From Nocardia coubleae NBRC 108252 (GTDB lineage: Bacteria; Actinomycetota; Actinomycetes; Mycobacteriales; Mycobacteriaceae), in contig NZ_BDBD01000011.1 of NCBI RefSeq assembly GCF_001612805.1, positions 62,001 through 126,000 on the forward strand: DNA of 64,000 bases, given 5' to 3'. Positions within the stretch are counted from its first letter, which is position 1, and the number at the start of each line of letters is the position of its first letter. The position numbers and the translations under genes were made by a program. The notes beneath the pieces were generated by a model. It did not search any database, was not told the origin of the DNA, and worked only from the letters and a program-made list of their open reading frames with translations. This document shows positions 26,238 to 35,056 of the stretch, in pieces.

Positions 26238-26981
26238 TTAGACGGCCTCCAGAACGAAGAACAGGAAGCTCAGGAACGCCCCAGAGGAGGACTTCGCCAG
26301 CGCGTCCGGAAAGAGTTCGCGGGCGCCTGGCGCCGGAGGCGGTTCGCTGATGACAGTTGTGCGGAAGCCAGCCATGGCGAAAGCGTCGGTCATCGCATGC
26401 AGCGGCCGATGCCAGTAGGTGAGCACGGCCTTCTGACCGTTGAAGGTGTATTCATCGGAGTGCTTGACGGTCGCGAAGTAGTCGGCGTCGCGATGGAGCA
26501 ACTTGAAGACGAGTGGGTGATTGACGGACATGATCAGCCGGCCGCCGGGCTTCAGGACGCGCCGCAACTCGGCCAACGGCGCAGTCCAGTCCTCCAAGTA
26601 GTGCAGCACCAGGGACGCGATGACATCGTCGAACGCACCGTCGGAAAACGGCAGCGGGCTGCCGATATCGGCGACCAGCAGGGCCGCGTCGGCGCCGAGT
26701 CGGTGACGAGCCAGCTCAACCATCTTGGCGCTGGCGTCGAAGCCGGTCACAATGGCACCCCGGTCACGCAGCGCCTCGAAAATGGGGCCGGAGCCGCAGC
26801 CGGCGTCGAGCATCTTCCTGCCGGTCACGTCTCCGGCAAGGTCCACGACCGCGGGCCGCGCGTAATAGCCGTTGATGAGGTTGGTTTCGGTTTCGGCCGC
26901 ATACCCCTCAGCGAAGCTGTCGTAGTCGTTTTCCACAGCCACATCGGCTGCCCCGGCGGAACTCTCGGAAATGGCAGGCAT
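26238..26981 (-). CDS. Class I SAM-dependent methyltransferase
   Basis: 247 residues from ATG 26981, with AGGATGG upstream; longer starts are not supported. The SAM-binding motif I (MLDAGCGSGPIFEALRDRG), acidic motif II (VTGFDASAKMVELARHRL), the motif around VADIGSPLPFSDGAFDDVIASLVLHYLEDW and RVLKPGGRLIMSVNHP are typical of Methyltransf_11/UbiE-like enzymes. Acceptor unknown. It is flanked by transposase and integrase debris, which suggests cargo of a former mobile region. Confidence 0.9.
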   Translation of the reverse strand: MPAISESSAGAADVAVENDYDSFAEGYAAETETNLINGYYARPAVVDLAGDVTGRKMLDAGCGSGPIFEALRDRGAIVTGFDASAKMVELARHRLGADAALLVADIGSPLPFSDGAFDDVIASLVLHYLEDWTAPLAELRRVLKPGGRLIMSVNHPLVFKLLHRDADYFATVKHSDEYTFNGQKAVLTYWHRPLHAMTDAFAMAGFRTTVISEPPPAPGARELFPDALAKSSSGAFLSFLFFVLEAV

Positions 26982-27126
26982 GTTGACCATCCTGCCGACC
27001 AACCGAGCAGGACGCCAGGAGATCATCCCGCCCGCCAGTCGCTCACTCGGGCAATAGGATCCGTCAGGGCAGGTCAAATGCTCGGCAAGGCACCCTTGCT
27101 GCAACAGGTCCGCCACCGATTGCAGA

Positions 27127-27590
27127 TCAACAACTCAGTTCAGAGAAGCAGGCATGTTCGTGGATGCACGACGTGGCGGTCAGGCAGCCACACGATCCGA
27201 GTTCGACTTTGCGTTTTGTCGAAATGCTCCTGGAAATCAGCCCATTCCTGATCGGTGACCGAGCGGTACTCCTCATCTAGGCGGAGATCGCGGCGGCGCT
27301 GCGAGTGCGCCTGGTAGTCGCGGGTGACGTCTTCTCCGAAGACCGCGACGTAGCCCGGGTGATGTCGAGGGCGAGATGGCCGTGCAGGGCTGCGCCGATG
27401 TGGATGGGCAGTCCGTTGTTGACCAGATCGGTTGCGGACAGCCGCCGGAAATCGTGTGGGCGGAAATGGTGTCCGGCAAACCGCGGATCGGTCTCGGCCA
27501 GGTCCTTGCAGACTGATCACAGGATCGCCCCGATCGAGCCTGTGGTCATTACCTCGCGGCGCCGACGGATACGGCGCTGGAACATCCCCG
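27127..27590 (-). pseudogene. Tyrosine recombinase/integrase pseudogene
   Basis: Pieces of one integrase occur in three frames. First FAGHHFRPHDFRRLSATDLV and NNGLPIHIGAALHGH (the HxxR box with the invariant Arg), then GYVAVFGEDVTRDYQAH with EEYRSVTDQEWADFQEHFDK, then RKVELGSCG and CIHEHAC ending at 27127. This order matches the C-terminal domain of actinobacterial integrases that finish in a Cys/His-rich tail. An in-frame stop (about 27520) and at least two frameshifts make it inactive. The catalytic Tyr would be the Y of GYVAVF. Confidence 0.75.
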
Positions 27591-27693
27591 CCTACGCGCT
27601 ACGTCCGCGCCGCGACTGAGCGTAGCCCTGTACACGGTCGTGCGCGGCGAGATGGTTGGCTGCGGTAAACAGCATCGTCAGCGGCTCGGTGGG

Positions 27694-27885
27694 TTATGCG
27701 GCGATGTCGAACAGGGTGAGTGCGGTCGGCTGGAGTTCGGCGGCGGCACGCTGGTCGGCGGCCTCGCGGGCCGCGCATTGCGGGCCGATGCCGGCGCGCA
27801 CCGACTCCGCTGAGACGAGCCACCCATTGCAGCGGCGGCAGTGCGCCACGAGTCGAACTTCGGGACGGTCACCGGTTGTGGCCAT
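27694..27885 (-). CDS. Small zinc-ribbon-like protein (DUF6011-like)
   Basis: 63 residues from ATG 27885, behind the strong RBS GGAGGGGTG. A CxxC pair in VAHCRRCNGWLVSAESVRAGIGPQC followed by the GIGPxC element gives the four-Cys pattern of DUF6011, small proteins common on actinobacterial plasmids, phages and integrative elements. It lies beside the integrase pseudogene, consistent with that origin. Function unknown. Confidence 0.75.
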   Translation of the reverse strand: MATTGDRPEVRLVAHCRRCNGWLVSAESVRAGIGPQCAAREAADQRAAAELQPTALTLFDIAA

Positions 27886-27947
27886 GCTTATCACCCCTCC
27901 AAGCACAATGCCGTAAGCCTGACATGGGGCACCGACAGATTCGCCTT

Positions 27948-28142
27948 TTACAGCAGCCACAACATGGCCGCCTCGAGCAGGAACCTGAGGAGTTCCTCGG
28001 ACACCATGCCCGCGAGGGTGGTGGCAACGAAAAATCTGGCGTTGCAGCGCCATGAGGCGGCGCGGGAGCGCCGCTGGCCCTCGGGTGTGGGGGAGTGGCC
28101 GGATACGTGGGGCGGGTAGTTGCCCGCAGGGATGTCGGTCAT
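27948..28142 (-). CDS. Small hypothetical protein, hydrophobic C-terminus
   Basis: 64 residues: a polar N-terminus (MTDIPAGNYPPHVSGHSPTP), a basic segment (RRSRAASWRCNARFF) and a hydrophobic end (TLAGMVSEELLRFLLEAAMLWLL) that could be one membrane helix. No clear RBS. A neighbouring frame starting at ATG 28242 (MNETATAQPVPPRPRSS, good RBS) may be the true 5' end, joined by a lost base. It probably belongs to the same decayed element as the integrase. Confidence 0.45.
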   Translation of the reverse strand: MTDIPAGNYPPHVSGHSPTPEGQRRSRAASWRCNARFFVATTLAGMVSEELLRFLLEAAMLWLL

Positions 28143-28333
28143 GGCGCGAGACCGTGCAACGGCCTGGCTCGTCGGAATCGGTCGCTGTGCCAGACGAGCG
28201 AGGCCTAGGTGGGACGGGTTGTGCGGTAGCGGTTTCGTTCATGACCAACACCTCTCGGCACCAATTTTCGACTGTTGCAGTTCTATTGGTCCACGGTCGT
28301 GGGCGCCTCGGTATCAGACGATTCCGCGCTACT

Positions 28334-28438
28334 TCAGTGCGTTGTGCGGTCATTTTCGGGCCGGGCCGAGGGCGGCAAACGACCGCCCAGATCCAACAGT
28401 TCGCGGAGCAGGCTGTCTGGATCGACCGTGCGGGCCAT
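28334..28438 (-). CDS. Candidate very small protein (34 residues)
   Basis: ATG 28438 to TGA 28334 encodes MARTVDPDSLLRELLDLGG and a short polar tail. The amphipathic LLRELLDL helix and GC-rich third positions hint at coding, but there is no clear RBS and no recognised family. The start codon is inside a 9-bp inverted repeat (28435-28459). Confidence 0.3.
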   Translation of the reverse strand: MARTVDPDSLLRELLDLGGRLPPSARPENDRTTH

Positions 28439-28459
28439 GAGAATTAGTGGTTCTCATGG
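28435..28459. repeat. Inverted repeat overlapping small ORF start
   Basis: CCATGAGAA (28435-28443) and TTCTCATGG (28451-28459) are perfect 9-bp arms around a 7-base spacer. Possible operator or RNA hairpin in the gap between the element remnant and the gene at 28542. Confidence 0.4.
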
Positions 28460-28541
28460 CTGCGGAAACCGCTCCTGATCGCTGGGTGCCACGGACCGGC
28501 AGATACCGCGCGTGCGTGGGCGGTTCGCTTAGTCTCGCGTC

Positions 28542-29537
28542 ATGACAGCATGGATTGAGGTCCTGACAGCGCTGACGTCCGGTCCTGACGTACCTCTTCG
28601 AGGCACCGTTCGGGAGATCGGTGCTGCAGCTCGGGCGGATGGGTTTGTCGCGATCGGGTCGAGTCCCATGCTGGTCGTCGCCGATGACGGATGCCGGGTG
28701 TGGCGTCACGGAGACCGGCTTCGTGTCGAGCACGAAGATGGGCGCCCGATTTTCGTCACCGATGGCATCCACGCCTGGGACTTCACCGCAAATCTGCAAC
28801 GCCCTCGCGTTGGCACACCCGACCGCGTGCATTATCTGGGCCCGACTCAGCTCCTACTGCGGCGAAAGGCCGCAGAGTGGGCCGGTGATGATTTCACCCG
28901 GCCAGCCGGTCCGGTGGAAGAGGTTGAGTTCGTCGGCCGGGCGTGTTGGACGGTCGAGTTGGCTCCGCCGCCCCGAAAGCCTGAGCCGCTGCGGATTTGG
29001 GTCGATAAGGAGTCTGGCCAGATGCTCGGATACCGGTCGGAGGCGGCGGGCGTCGGTGCGCAGTTCGTCGACCTCGTGGTTGGCGAGTCCATTGCCGACG
29101 CACAGTTCGTATGGGGCGGACCTGTGGTCACACCGGAGCAACACCAGCAGATCCTTCAGGATCGATTCGCGGCGGTCAAGCGTGTGCAGACTGACTGGTT
29201 TGCCGAAACCGTCACCGCAGCACCGATCCTCGCACGCGTGCCTATCGACTTCACCCCGGAAGCCGTTCCGTTCCGTGATCCGGATTCCGGGGCATTCGAT
29301 GCGATGAACGAGCACACGATGCTCTCTCGGCGCCCGCGTAGCCAGGAAGGATGGACTCCTCGCTGGGGCGTAGCGCACTTCATCTGGTCCACGCCGCGCT
29401 GGGACTGGGCGGCCGCCGCCCTTGATGCGGACCTCGACGACGAGGCGATCCGGCAGCTCCAGCACGCTCTGCATCCCGATGAGCCAATCGCCAGGCAAAG
29501 ACGAATCGTTCCCCCTGGACGAGGCCGGGTCGGGTAG
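28542..29537 (+). CDS. Conserved hypothetical protein, soluble
   Basis: 331 residues with no signal peptide or membrane segment. It is rich in Trp, Arg and Asp/Glu and contains WRHGDRLRVEHEDGRP, LRIWVDKESGQMLGYRSEA and a C-terminal RWGVAHFIWSTPRWDWA stretch. The middle (a long beta-meander ending in an IWVDKESG-type hairpin) vaguely resembles lipoprotein-carrier or RseB-like folds, which is only an impression. Coding statistics look good. Function not assigned. Confidence 0.65.
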   Translation: MTAWIEVLTALTSGPDVPLRGTVREIGAAARADGFVAIGSSPMLVVADDGCRVWRHGDRLRVEHEDGRPIFVTDGIHAWDFTANLQRPRVGTPDRVHYLGPTQLLLRRKAAEWAGDDFTRPAGPVEEVEFVGRACWTVELAPPPRKPEPLRIWVDKESGQMLGYRSEAAGVGAQFVDLVVGESIADAQFVWGGPVVTPEQHQQILQDRFAAVKRVQTDWFAETVTAAPILARVPIDFTPEAVPFRDPDSGAFDAMNEHTMLSRRPRSQEGWTPRWGVAHFIWSTPRWDWAAAALDADLDDEAIRQLQHALHPDEPIARQRRIVPPGRGRVG

Positions 29538-29729
29538 GCCCGCCTCGATGCAGTGAGTTCAGGCCAGCGCCTGCCCTCTCCTGTGGCGACTGATTGGCGA
29601 CCCTGATACGACCATCCGGCCCAGGTCGACACGTAGGCGAAATCGGCGACCCCCACCAGATTCGTTGCGGCGGTGGTGAAGTCGCGATCGAACCGATAGA
29701 CCTCGACGGCAATCCGCACGGAAGCCGGC

Positions 29730-30608
29730 TCAGGAATCGGTGCGCTTGATCAACCGTCGGGGATCGAAATCCATCACGCTCCATACCCGCTCGACGACGG
29801 GATGGGCGTTGACCAGCCGTATCGACCGGTGTGCACGCTGGGACGGATCCATGCCAGCCAGTACCGCCGAGGCGCGCACACTCAGGAACGCCAGACCGCT
29901 GACGTCGAGGTCGGCGCCCTCGCTCGGCAAGACCTCGAGCGCGCCGATCAGGGCGGGAATGCTGAATTGATCGATCTCTCCCTCCAGGAAACGGTGGCCG
30001 TCTCGCCAGTACATCCCGAACGTCGTGGGGACCCGGGAGGGGCCGTGGCGCAACGGGTGTACGGCCATGACCGCGCCCAGATCCTGGCCGGTCGCGGTGA
30101 GGTCGTAGGCACACATCGCGGCTACCGGGTTACCGCCGGCCATGAACGCGTCGGCGACGTGTTCCCACCGGACGTGACCGGGACGGCGTGCGGGATCGAG
30201 GTTCAGGGCGGTGATGTCGGTGAAGACGCGAATGCCCGCGAAACCCGCGTCGAGCGCCGATGCGACTTCGCCGCGGAAATGAGCAAGCTGGGCTTCGGCG
30301 TCGATCGGCGCGGACAAGTCGTAGACCTCCCCGAGGGAGGTATGGGTCAGCTCGTAGCCGGCATCGGCCGCGGCGAAAGCGGCTCGTAAGCGGTCACCGG
30401 CATCGTCGTCGTCGGTGACCGCGAGCAGCCGCTGCCCGAGCGCGGCACCCTCGAGCAGCCATTCCACGGCGATGCGGTCGCGTTCAGCGCGGGTGGTATA
30501 CGCCACGCAGGCATGATCGTGGCAGCCGCCGCTTCGCTTATCGATCAGCGCACCAGCCGCCCTGGCCACCGAGGAACCGCGCGCGGGTGCGGAGAGATCG
30601 ATCGACAT
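29730..30608 (-). CDS. MEDS-domain plus STAS-like regulatory protein
   Basis: 292 residues. Residues about 28-190 are a MEDS/DcmR-type sensory domain: CHDHACVAYTTRAERDRIAVEWLLEGAALGQRLLAV, FRGEVASALDAGFAGIRVFTDIT, NPVAAMCAYDL. The end (residues 205-290, FSIPALIGALEVLPSEGADLDVSGLAFLSVRASAVL) is STAS-like, as in anti-sigma-factor antagonists. The gene begins 3 bp after the MEDS-ATPase gene at 30612 and so is cotranscribed and probably its switching partner. The sensed signal is unknown. Confidence 0.85.
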   Translation of the reverse strand: MSIDLSAPARGSSVARAAGALIDKRSGGCHDHACVAYTTRAERDRIAVEWLLEGAALGQRLLAVTDDDDAGDRLRAAFAAADAGYELTHTSLGEVYDLSAPIDAEAQLAHFRGEVASALDAGFAGIRVFTDITALNLDPARRPGHVRWEHVADAFMAGGNPVAAMCAYDLTATGQDLGAVMAVHPLRHGPSRVPTTFGMYWRDGHRFLEGEIDQFSIPALIGALEVLPSEGADLDVSGLAFLSVRASAVLAGMDPSQRAHRSIRLVNAHPVVERVWSVMDFDPRRLIKRTDS

Positions 30609-30611
30609 ATC

Positions 30612-31604
30612 TCAGATTCCTTCCCTCAGGTCAGGGGAGGGGATTTCGCACCACACGTTCTTGGCGTGCCCTGCCGGGTCCGGTTCGATGCCCCATCGGC
30701 TGCCCAGTGCCGCGATCAGGATCAAACCACGTCCACCGACCGCGCTTCCGCGGTCGGTGCCCATGACCGGTCGGCGCGGGCTGAGGTCCTCGGCCTCGAT
30801 CTTCACCGTCCCCTCGGTCTGGGACAGACGGATCCGGAACGCGGTGTGCGCGTGGGCAACCGCGTTGGCGGCGAGTTCGGAAACGACCAGGGCGGCATCG
30901 TCGATGACCGCGGGGCCGTGCTGCCATTCCCCCAGCCTGCCGGTGACGAATCGGCGCGCGGCGCTGACTGCGCTGGGTACCGGCAGATAGGTTCGAAAAT
31001 CGCTGTCCGGGTCGGCGCTCGGCCCGAGCTCGGGCTGGGCGGCGGTGTAACTCTCGGGAGCGAGGATCTCGGAATGATGGGCGCACACTTGCTGCAGGCG
31101 CATCAGATCGTCGGCGCCGGCGAGTATGTCACGCGGATATGCACAGTAGAGCAGGAACCGATGGCTCTGAGCCAACTCGTTCCACATCGCTTCGAGCTCG
31201 ATCGCCGCGGCCGGATCGCCGTCGGCCCACAGCAGCGCCACCATCTCACCGAACGCGCGCACGGAACGCCCACCCGCACTCGCAACGGCGATGACCTCCC
31301 CGATCACTTCGGCGAAACGAGCCCGGTCGAGCGCGCCGTCGATGGTGAAGCTCGCCAAGGTCTGCGCGGCATCCAGGGCTCGATAGCGGCCGGCCGCGGT
31401 CAGGGCGGCCAAGTCCAAGCCGTGCTCGTTCAACCGCGTCGCGATGGCTTCCCGATGGGCGGGTGTGGCGATCACCACGGCCGCACCGTCGGTGTCCAAC
31501 CCCTGTCCGAGGAAGTCGCTGACGTTGCGGGCCAGCTCATCCAGTCCGTCATAAATGCTCACGACGTGGTCGTGCGGTGGAACCACCCCAGCCTGGACAC
31601 TCAT
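30612..31604 (-). CDS. MEDS-domain protein with HATPase_c (anti-sigma kinase-like)
   Basis: 330 residues. The N-terminal 190 residues are a MEDS domain (DHVVSIYDGLDELARNVSDFL, GEMVALLWADGDPAAAIELEAMWNEL, FLLYCAYP). The C-terminal 125 residues form a GHKL ATPase of the RsbW/SpoIIAB kind: VVSELAANAVAHAHTAFRIRL (N box) and GGRGLILIAALGSRWGIE (G box); no phospho-acceptor His is seen, so this is an anti-sigma or serine kinase rather than a two-component kinase. With the STAS protein downstream it should make a partner-switching pair. Confidence 0.87.
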   Translation of the reverse strand: MSVQAGVVPPHDHVVSIYDGLDELARNVSDFLGQGLDTDGAAVVIATPAHREAIATRLNEHGLDLAALTAAGRYRALDAAQTLASFTIDGALDRARFAEVIGEVIAVASAGGRSVRAFGEMVALLWADGDPAAAIELEAMWNELAQSHRFLLYCAYPRDILAGADDLMRLQQVCAHHSEILAPESYTAAQPELGPSADPDSDFRTYLPVPSAVSAARRFVTGRLGEWQHGPAVIDDAALVVSELAANAVAHAHTAFRIRLSQTEGTVKIEAEDLSPRRPVMGTDRGSAVGGRGLILIAALGSRWGIEPDPAGHAKNVWCEIPSPDLREGI

Positions 31605-32012
31605 AAGGACGAGGCTACGGTATCCGGCCGGTCACCGGGACCGCGATTCCGGGCGGATAGAGCTGCGTGGGCCCGGCTAGGCTGCCGACGCCTCGGGCCT
31701 GGGTGGTTGAACGTTGTGTCCGGAGGGCGATCGGTGACGTCTCCCCTGACCCGGCGGACCTTGCGGTGGGCGATGATCGGGTGATCGAGTCGAGGATCCG
31801 GCACTGAAACCCTCGATGCTACTCATCGCCACATATGGTCGGTGTATCGAAATTCTCATATGCTCCGGCAACACGGTGCGCCTTTGACTCGACGTACGGA
31901 ACGATCCGGCCCGCGCACATCAGCGGAGGTGGCCTCGAAAGTTGCTGTGGGCTAAGGAGAGCGAGGGTATGACGATGATGACGCCGGTGGAAAACTTGGA
32001 TGCGGGTGTGCG
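31605..32012. other. Intergenic region, no feature supported
   Basis: About 400 bases between divergent genes. Several short frames exist, but none has an RBS with coding character. It presumably holds the promoters of the MEDS operon and of the membrane protein at 32013. Confidence 0.5.
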
Positions 32013-32354
32013 GTGAGGCAGTCACCGACGCCACGCCCGATGGAATCGGTTCAGAACCACAGTGTGGGGTTCGCTCTGCTGCGCTATGCCGCGATAGGGC
32101 TGGTCCTGGGCGGATGCCTTGCCGCCGTCCTCGGGGTGATCTTGACGATGCTCGTTCTGGGAGGCCCTTCCTGCGAGTCGTTTTGCGAGGTCCGTCAGTC
32201 AGGTAGCCATGCCGGGGTCGTCACTCGTGAGGAGTCGTTGCGGGCAGTCGAGCGTGACAAGCGCGTCGCGATGGGTAGTTTCGTCGCGGCGGGGGTCATG
32301 ATCGGCACAGGGCTCGCCATGGTTGCTGGTGTTCGGCGCGCCGGCCGGTCCTGA
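32013..32354 (+). CDS. Small two-span membrane protein
   Basis: 113 residues from GTG 32013 (ATG 32040 is an alternative giving 104). Two hydrophobic helices (about residues 23-47 and 88-107) flank a loop with two Cys (CESFCEV) and charged residues. Both ends look cytoplasmic. No family recognised. Confidence 0.6.
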   Translation: MRQSPTPRPMESVQNHSVGFALLRYAAIGLVLGGCLAAVLGVILTMLVLGGPSCESFCEVRQSGSHAGVVTREESLRAVERDKRVAMGSFVAAGVMIGTGLAMVAGVRRAGRS

Positions 32355-32702
32355 GCAGTCCGACCGTACTGCGATCTTCCGAACAAGGCCAAGATCGGAC
32401 TCGCGGCTACGACACCACCGACCGTGGCAGGCAGCCAGAATGATGGCCTGCTGGCCAGAAAATCACGAACGCGAGCGAGCGATGTGCGCGGCACGCCATC
32501 GGCTTTCATCGGTTGGGCGATCGGCGGCTGATTCTGTCCGGCGTATACGGGTTCGCGCCGGTAGGTGGATCTCGGGCTGATAGCAGTAGAATTTATCCGG
32601 GCAGGTGGTTGGGCCGACGACGCAGTTACATGTCTGGCGACAGAGCTCGGCGTGCCGAGAGGGGCGCCTAGGAACTGAGGGGCGCTGGTCTCGTTTCAGC
32701 TC
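32355..32702. other. Intergenic region, no gene supported
   Basis: About 350 bases between convergent genes. A minus frame (32195-32509) has a hydrophobic run but overlaps the membrane gene and lacks an RBS. No strong hairpin seen. Confidence 0.4.
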
Positions 32703-33125
32703 CTAGGCATCACTGGCGCCTTCCAACTCGATGATCACGCGATCCTCGGTGATATCGACGACGGTCACCGAGGTGTAGGTGTCGGTAATTCCACCGTGCA
32801 CGGTGGTTGCCTCGGCGGCGCGCACAGTACTGGTCACCCACCCGAACAGCGCCTTGATCTCCACTACCGCGGTATCGCCCTCGACCGCGACCAGGCGCAC
32901 CGGCTTGCCGTACGCCGTCGCCGACGAATCTTCCACGCGCCGGTCGAAGACCACCGTGCAGACCATCGGAACGCCGTTGTCACACGAGGCTTGTCCACCT
33001 GGACCGTTCTCCGTCGGGGTGGTGTACCACGCGCCGAAGATCACGCCGCACGGGCAACAACACAACATCACCACGATCAGCACATGTGGACCGAATTCGC
33101 GGAAGAAATCGCGCACCCACCCCAT
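32703..33125 (-). CDS. Single-span membrane-anchored hypothetical protein
   Basis: 140 residues from ATG 33125. One membrane segment (HVLIVVMLCCCPCGVIFG, residues 13-30) with a CCCxC cluster, then a 110-residue extracytoplasmic beta-rich domain that includes a likely disulfide pair (SCDNGVPMVCTVVF). The upstream part of the open frame belongs to a decayed E2 gene, so the ATG at 33125 is preferred. Function unknown. Confidence 0.65.
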   Translation of the reverse strand: MGWVRDFFREFGPHVLIVVMLCCCPCGVIFGAWYTTPTENGPGGQASCDNGVPMVCTVVFDRRVEDSSATAYGKPVRLVAVEGDTAVVEIKALFGWVTSTVRAAEATTVHGGITDTYTSVTVVDITEDRVIIELEGASDA

Positions 33126-33212
33126 GTATCCGATCGTCGCACAGATTCGTTTCTCGGAAGCTCGATCCTGCTGCCGCTCTGTGTATCCCGCGTGCGGCCT
33201 GGGTCGTGGAGG

Positions 33213-33417
33213 AAATTGTGCGGCCAAGGCTCCATCGATGGCTCTGTGGTCGGCCGACATGGTCAGGTCGAGGGTTTGCGGGCCACGACTTCGTCGCCGG
33301 ACAAACGGAGTTCATCTCGTGCCGCGCCGACTGCGAAGATCGCGACTTCCGGGGAGTGATGACGGCGGTGAAGTGTCGGATGCCGTACATGCCGAGGTTG
33401 GAGAAGGCGAATGTGTT
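33213..33417 (-). pseudogene. C-terminal remnant of a dihydrolipoamide acyltransferase (E2)
   Basis: TFAFSNLGMYGIRHFTAVITP in one frame is followed, after a frameshift near 33350, by PEVAIFAVGAARDE, LTMSADHRAIDGALAAQF in another. These are the consecutive blocks of the 2-oxoacid dehydrogenase E2 catalytic domain, with the DHRxxDG active-site motif. Only about 68 codons remain and no lipoyl domain is present. A relic of a deleted acyltransferase gene. Confidence 0.75.
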
Positions 33418-33422
33418 TGCGT

Positions 33423-33926
33423 TCATTTCGTCGGTGCGGAATTTGCGGTTTCGGGCGCCTCGGGCCGGTGCTGCCGTTGGCTCAGTACGAGCGCGCCTGC
33501 TGCCAGCAGGTAGAACGGCGACGGCAGCAGCAAATCCCATCCCGCCGTGTCGTTGTGCTCGAGCGCCTTCATCCCGAGATATCCGTCTACCGTGCCGAGA
33601 ACGGCCAGAATCACTGCGGCCCAGCGTGTTCCGCGCCGGACATGCCTGCGCGGCAGTGCAAAGACGACCGCGGGTATCAGCATCACGAGGCCGGACTCTG
33701 CGACGAATACGAGCAATTGCTCGAGCAACGGCCTCGCCTGCGGGTAGTCCGCTCCGGCGACGGTCTCTGAGACGACCACCGTGGCCTCGCTGTGGTCCGT
33801 CCCGGCGTCACTGTGGGGCAGCTCCGGGAAGTCCGCATATAACACCTGTGGTAATGCGACCAAGACCAAGGTCACCACGCGCCAGCAGGTGACACAGCGC
33901 CACCACCGCCCCAGTGACACCACCAT
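33423..33926 (-). CDS. Membrane protein of unknown function
   Basis: 167 residues with an N-terminal hydrophobic segment (about 13-30, possibly a signal anchor), an acidic extracytoplasmic loop (about 31-70) and three further helices (70-90, 101-118, 128-146). The tail is polar. Coding quality is good. No family recognised; it ends next to the E2 remnant. Confidence 0.65.
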   Translation of the reverse strand: MVVSLGRWWRCVTCWRVVTLVLVALPQVLYADFPELPHSDAGTDHSEATVVVSETVAGADYPQARPLLEQLLVFVAESGLVMLIPAVVFALPRRHVRRGTRWAAVILAVLGTVDGYLGMKALEHNDTAGWDLLLPSPFYLLAAGALVLSQRQHRPEAPETANSAPTK

Positions 33927-34627
33927 GCTTGCATCCCCTCCGACCGAGCTCTGCGCGGGCGACGCTACTCGCGCAGACCATCCGCAGCGAAATCAGGCCG
34001 CGCCTTCGGTTGGAAACCTGAAGGTCGACAACGGATCCCGTCTGAAGGCATGCCGGGATGACGAAGATGCGTGCTGCAGACCGCGAACGCCCGGGACGCC
34101 AGAGCTACGTCATTTGCCGGATTTCGGCGTGCGGTGCGGGTTCGCTGTCACAGCGTCGCTTTGGTGACCGGATCGGGGAAGGGTAGGACATGCTGTGGAT
34201 CAGCTGCATACGCTCCCATTCATGACCGAGCAAGAGCCGAAACAGGTACCTCGATGATTCGAAGTGCTTGTCGCTATTGGTGAATGGATCGCCCCTCGGG
34301 TTCAGCCGGTCTCGGTTCGTGCGCCCCCCAGTTGTCCGAGGCAGCCGTGGCCGCCTGGAATCGAGACGAAACCGGCGAGATCGGGGAGGAAACCGCAGAC
34401 CGACACGTTCTACGTGACCGCGCTGCGGAGCTGGCCCTGATGGGTTGGCAGTCTCCGAACGTGGCCGCCGAGACGGCGAAGACGTGGTGGTCGATCTCCA
34501 TGCTTCATCCATCGCAGCCGCGATACACGCAGCGCAATCCTCAGACGATCGGTGACGGCGCACGGAGGCGCCGAACAGACAGGAATGTTGTGGCTCAGCA
34601 GGTTCGATCGCGCCGACTGCGATGAGG
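33927..34627. other. Sparse region with one doubtful ORF
   Basis: A plus frame from ATG 34284 to 34625 (MDRPSGSAGLGSCAPQLSEA..., 113 residues, with an ELALMGWQSPNVAAE helix) is open, but no RBS or family supports it. The rest has no recognisable feature. Likely eroded sequence. Confidence 0.3.
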
Positions 34628-35056
34628 TTAGTGGATCAACTCGATGTCTCGGGACCGCAAGACCGTCCTGAGGTGAGGTGCGAGCCATTCGGCACCCAGA
34701 ACGCGCTTCAGATTCGGGAGCAGATGGAGGTCGTCGAGACTGACGACGTCGAACTGCTCGCCCTCGCCGTCCCAGTGCGGGCAGCATTCGAAGTAGACCT
34801 GGCTCCCACCGCAGAAGGCGAGCTGCTCGATCCCTGTGAGCAGTTCGGCAGGAAGCTCGAGGCCTTCGAAGTATGCCTGAGCTTGCGGTATGACCTGGTC
34901 GTAGTAGTTGTCGGCGGAGTACTCCCAGAGATCACCATCGAAGCCCTGAGCTTCCAGCGTTTTCTCGAGGGACCATGGCTCGAGCTTGGGGGACTCGCCA
35001 TACATGAGTTCTTCGATAACTGCCAGTTTGAGATTGAAGTCCACGAACTTGGTCAC
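34628..35056 (-). CDS. DUF6892-like protein
   Basis: 142 residues, acidic, soluble. KFVDFNLKLAVIEELMYGESPKLEP, then IPQAQAYFEGLELPAELLTGIEQLAFCGGSQVYFECCPHWDGEGEQFDV, and a C-terminal NLKRVLGAEWLAPHLRTVLRSRDIEL helix. This layout matches proteins of the SMI1/KNR4-like immunity type grouped as DUF6892. An immunity role is possible, but no toxin gene is adjacent. Confidence 0.75.
   Translation of the reverse strand: MTKFVDFNLKLAVIEELMYGESPKLEPWSLEKTLEAQGFDGDLWEYSADNYYDQVIPQAQAYFEGLELPAELLTGIEQLAFCGGSQVYFECCPHWDGEGEQFDVVSLDDLHLLPNLKRVLGAEWLAPHLRTVLRSRDIELIH

Noticed and set aside
30513..31784. 423-residue plus-strand ORF over the MEDS operon
   Set aside because: Antisense shadow of two genes with clear domain motifs and tight spacing.
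32195..32509. Minus ORF with a hydrophobic run
   Set aside because: Overlaps the better-supported membrane gene at 32013 on the other strand and has no RBS.
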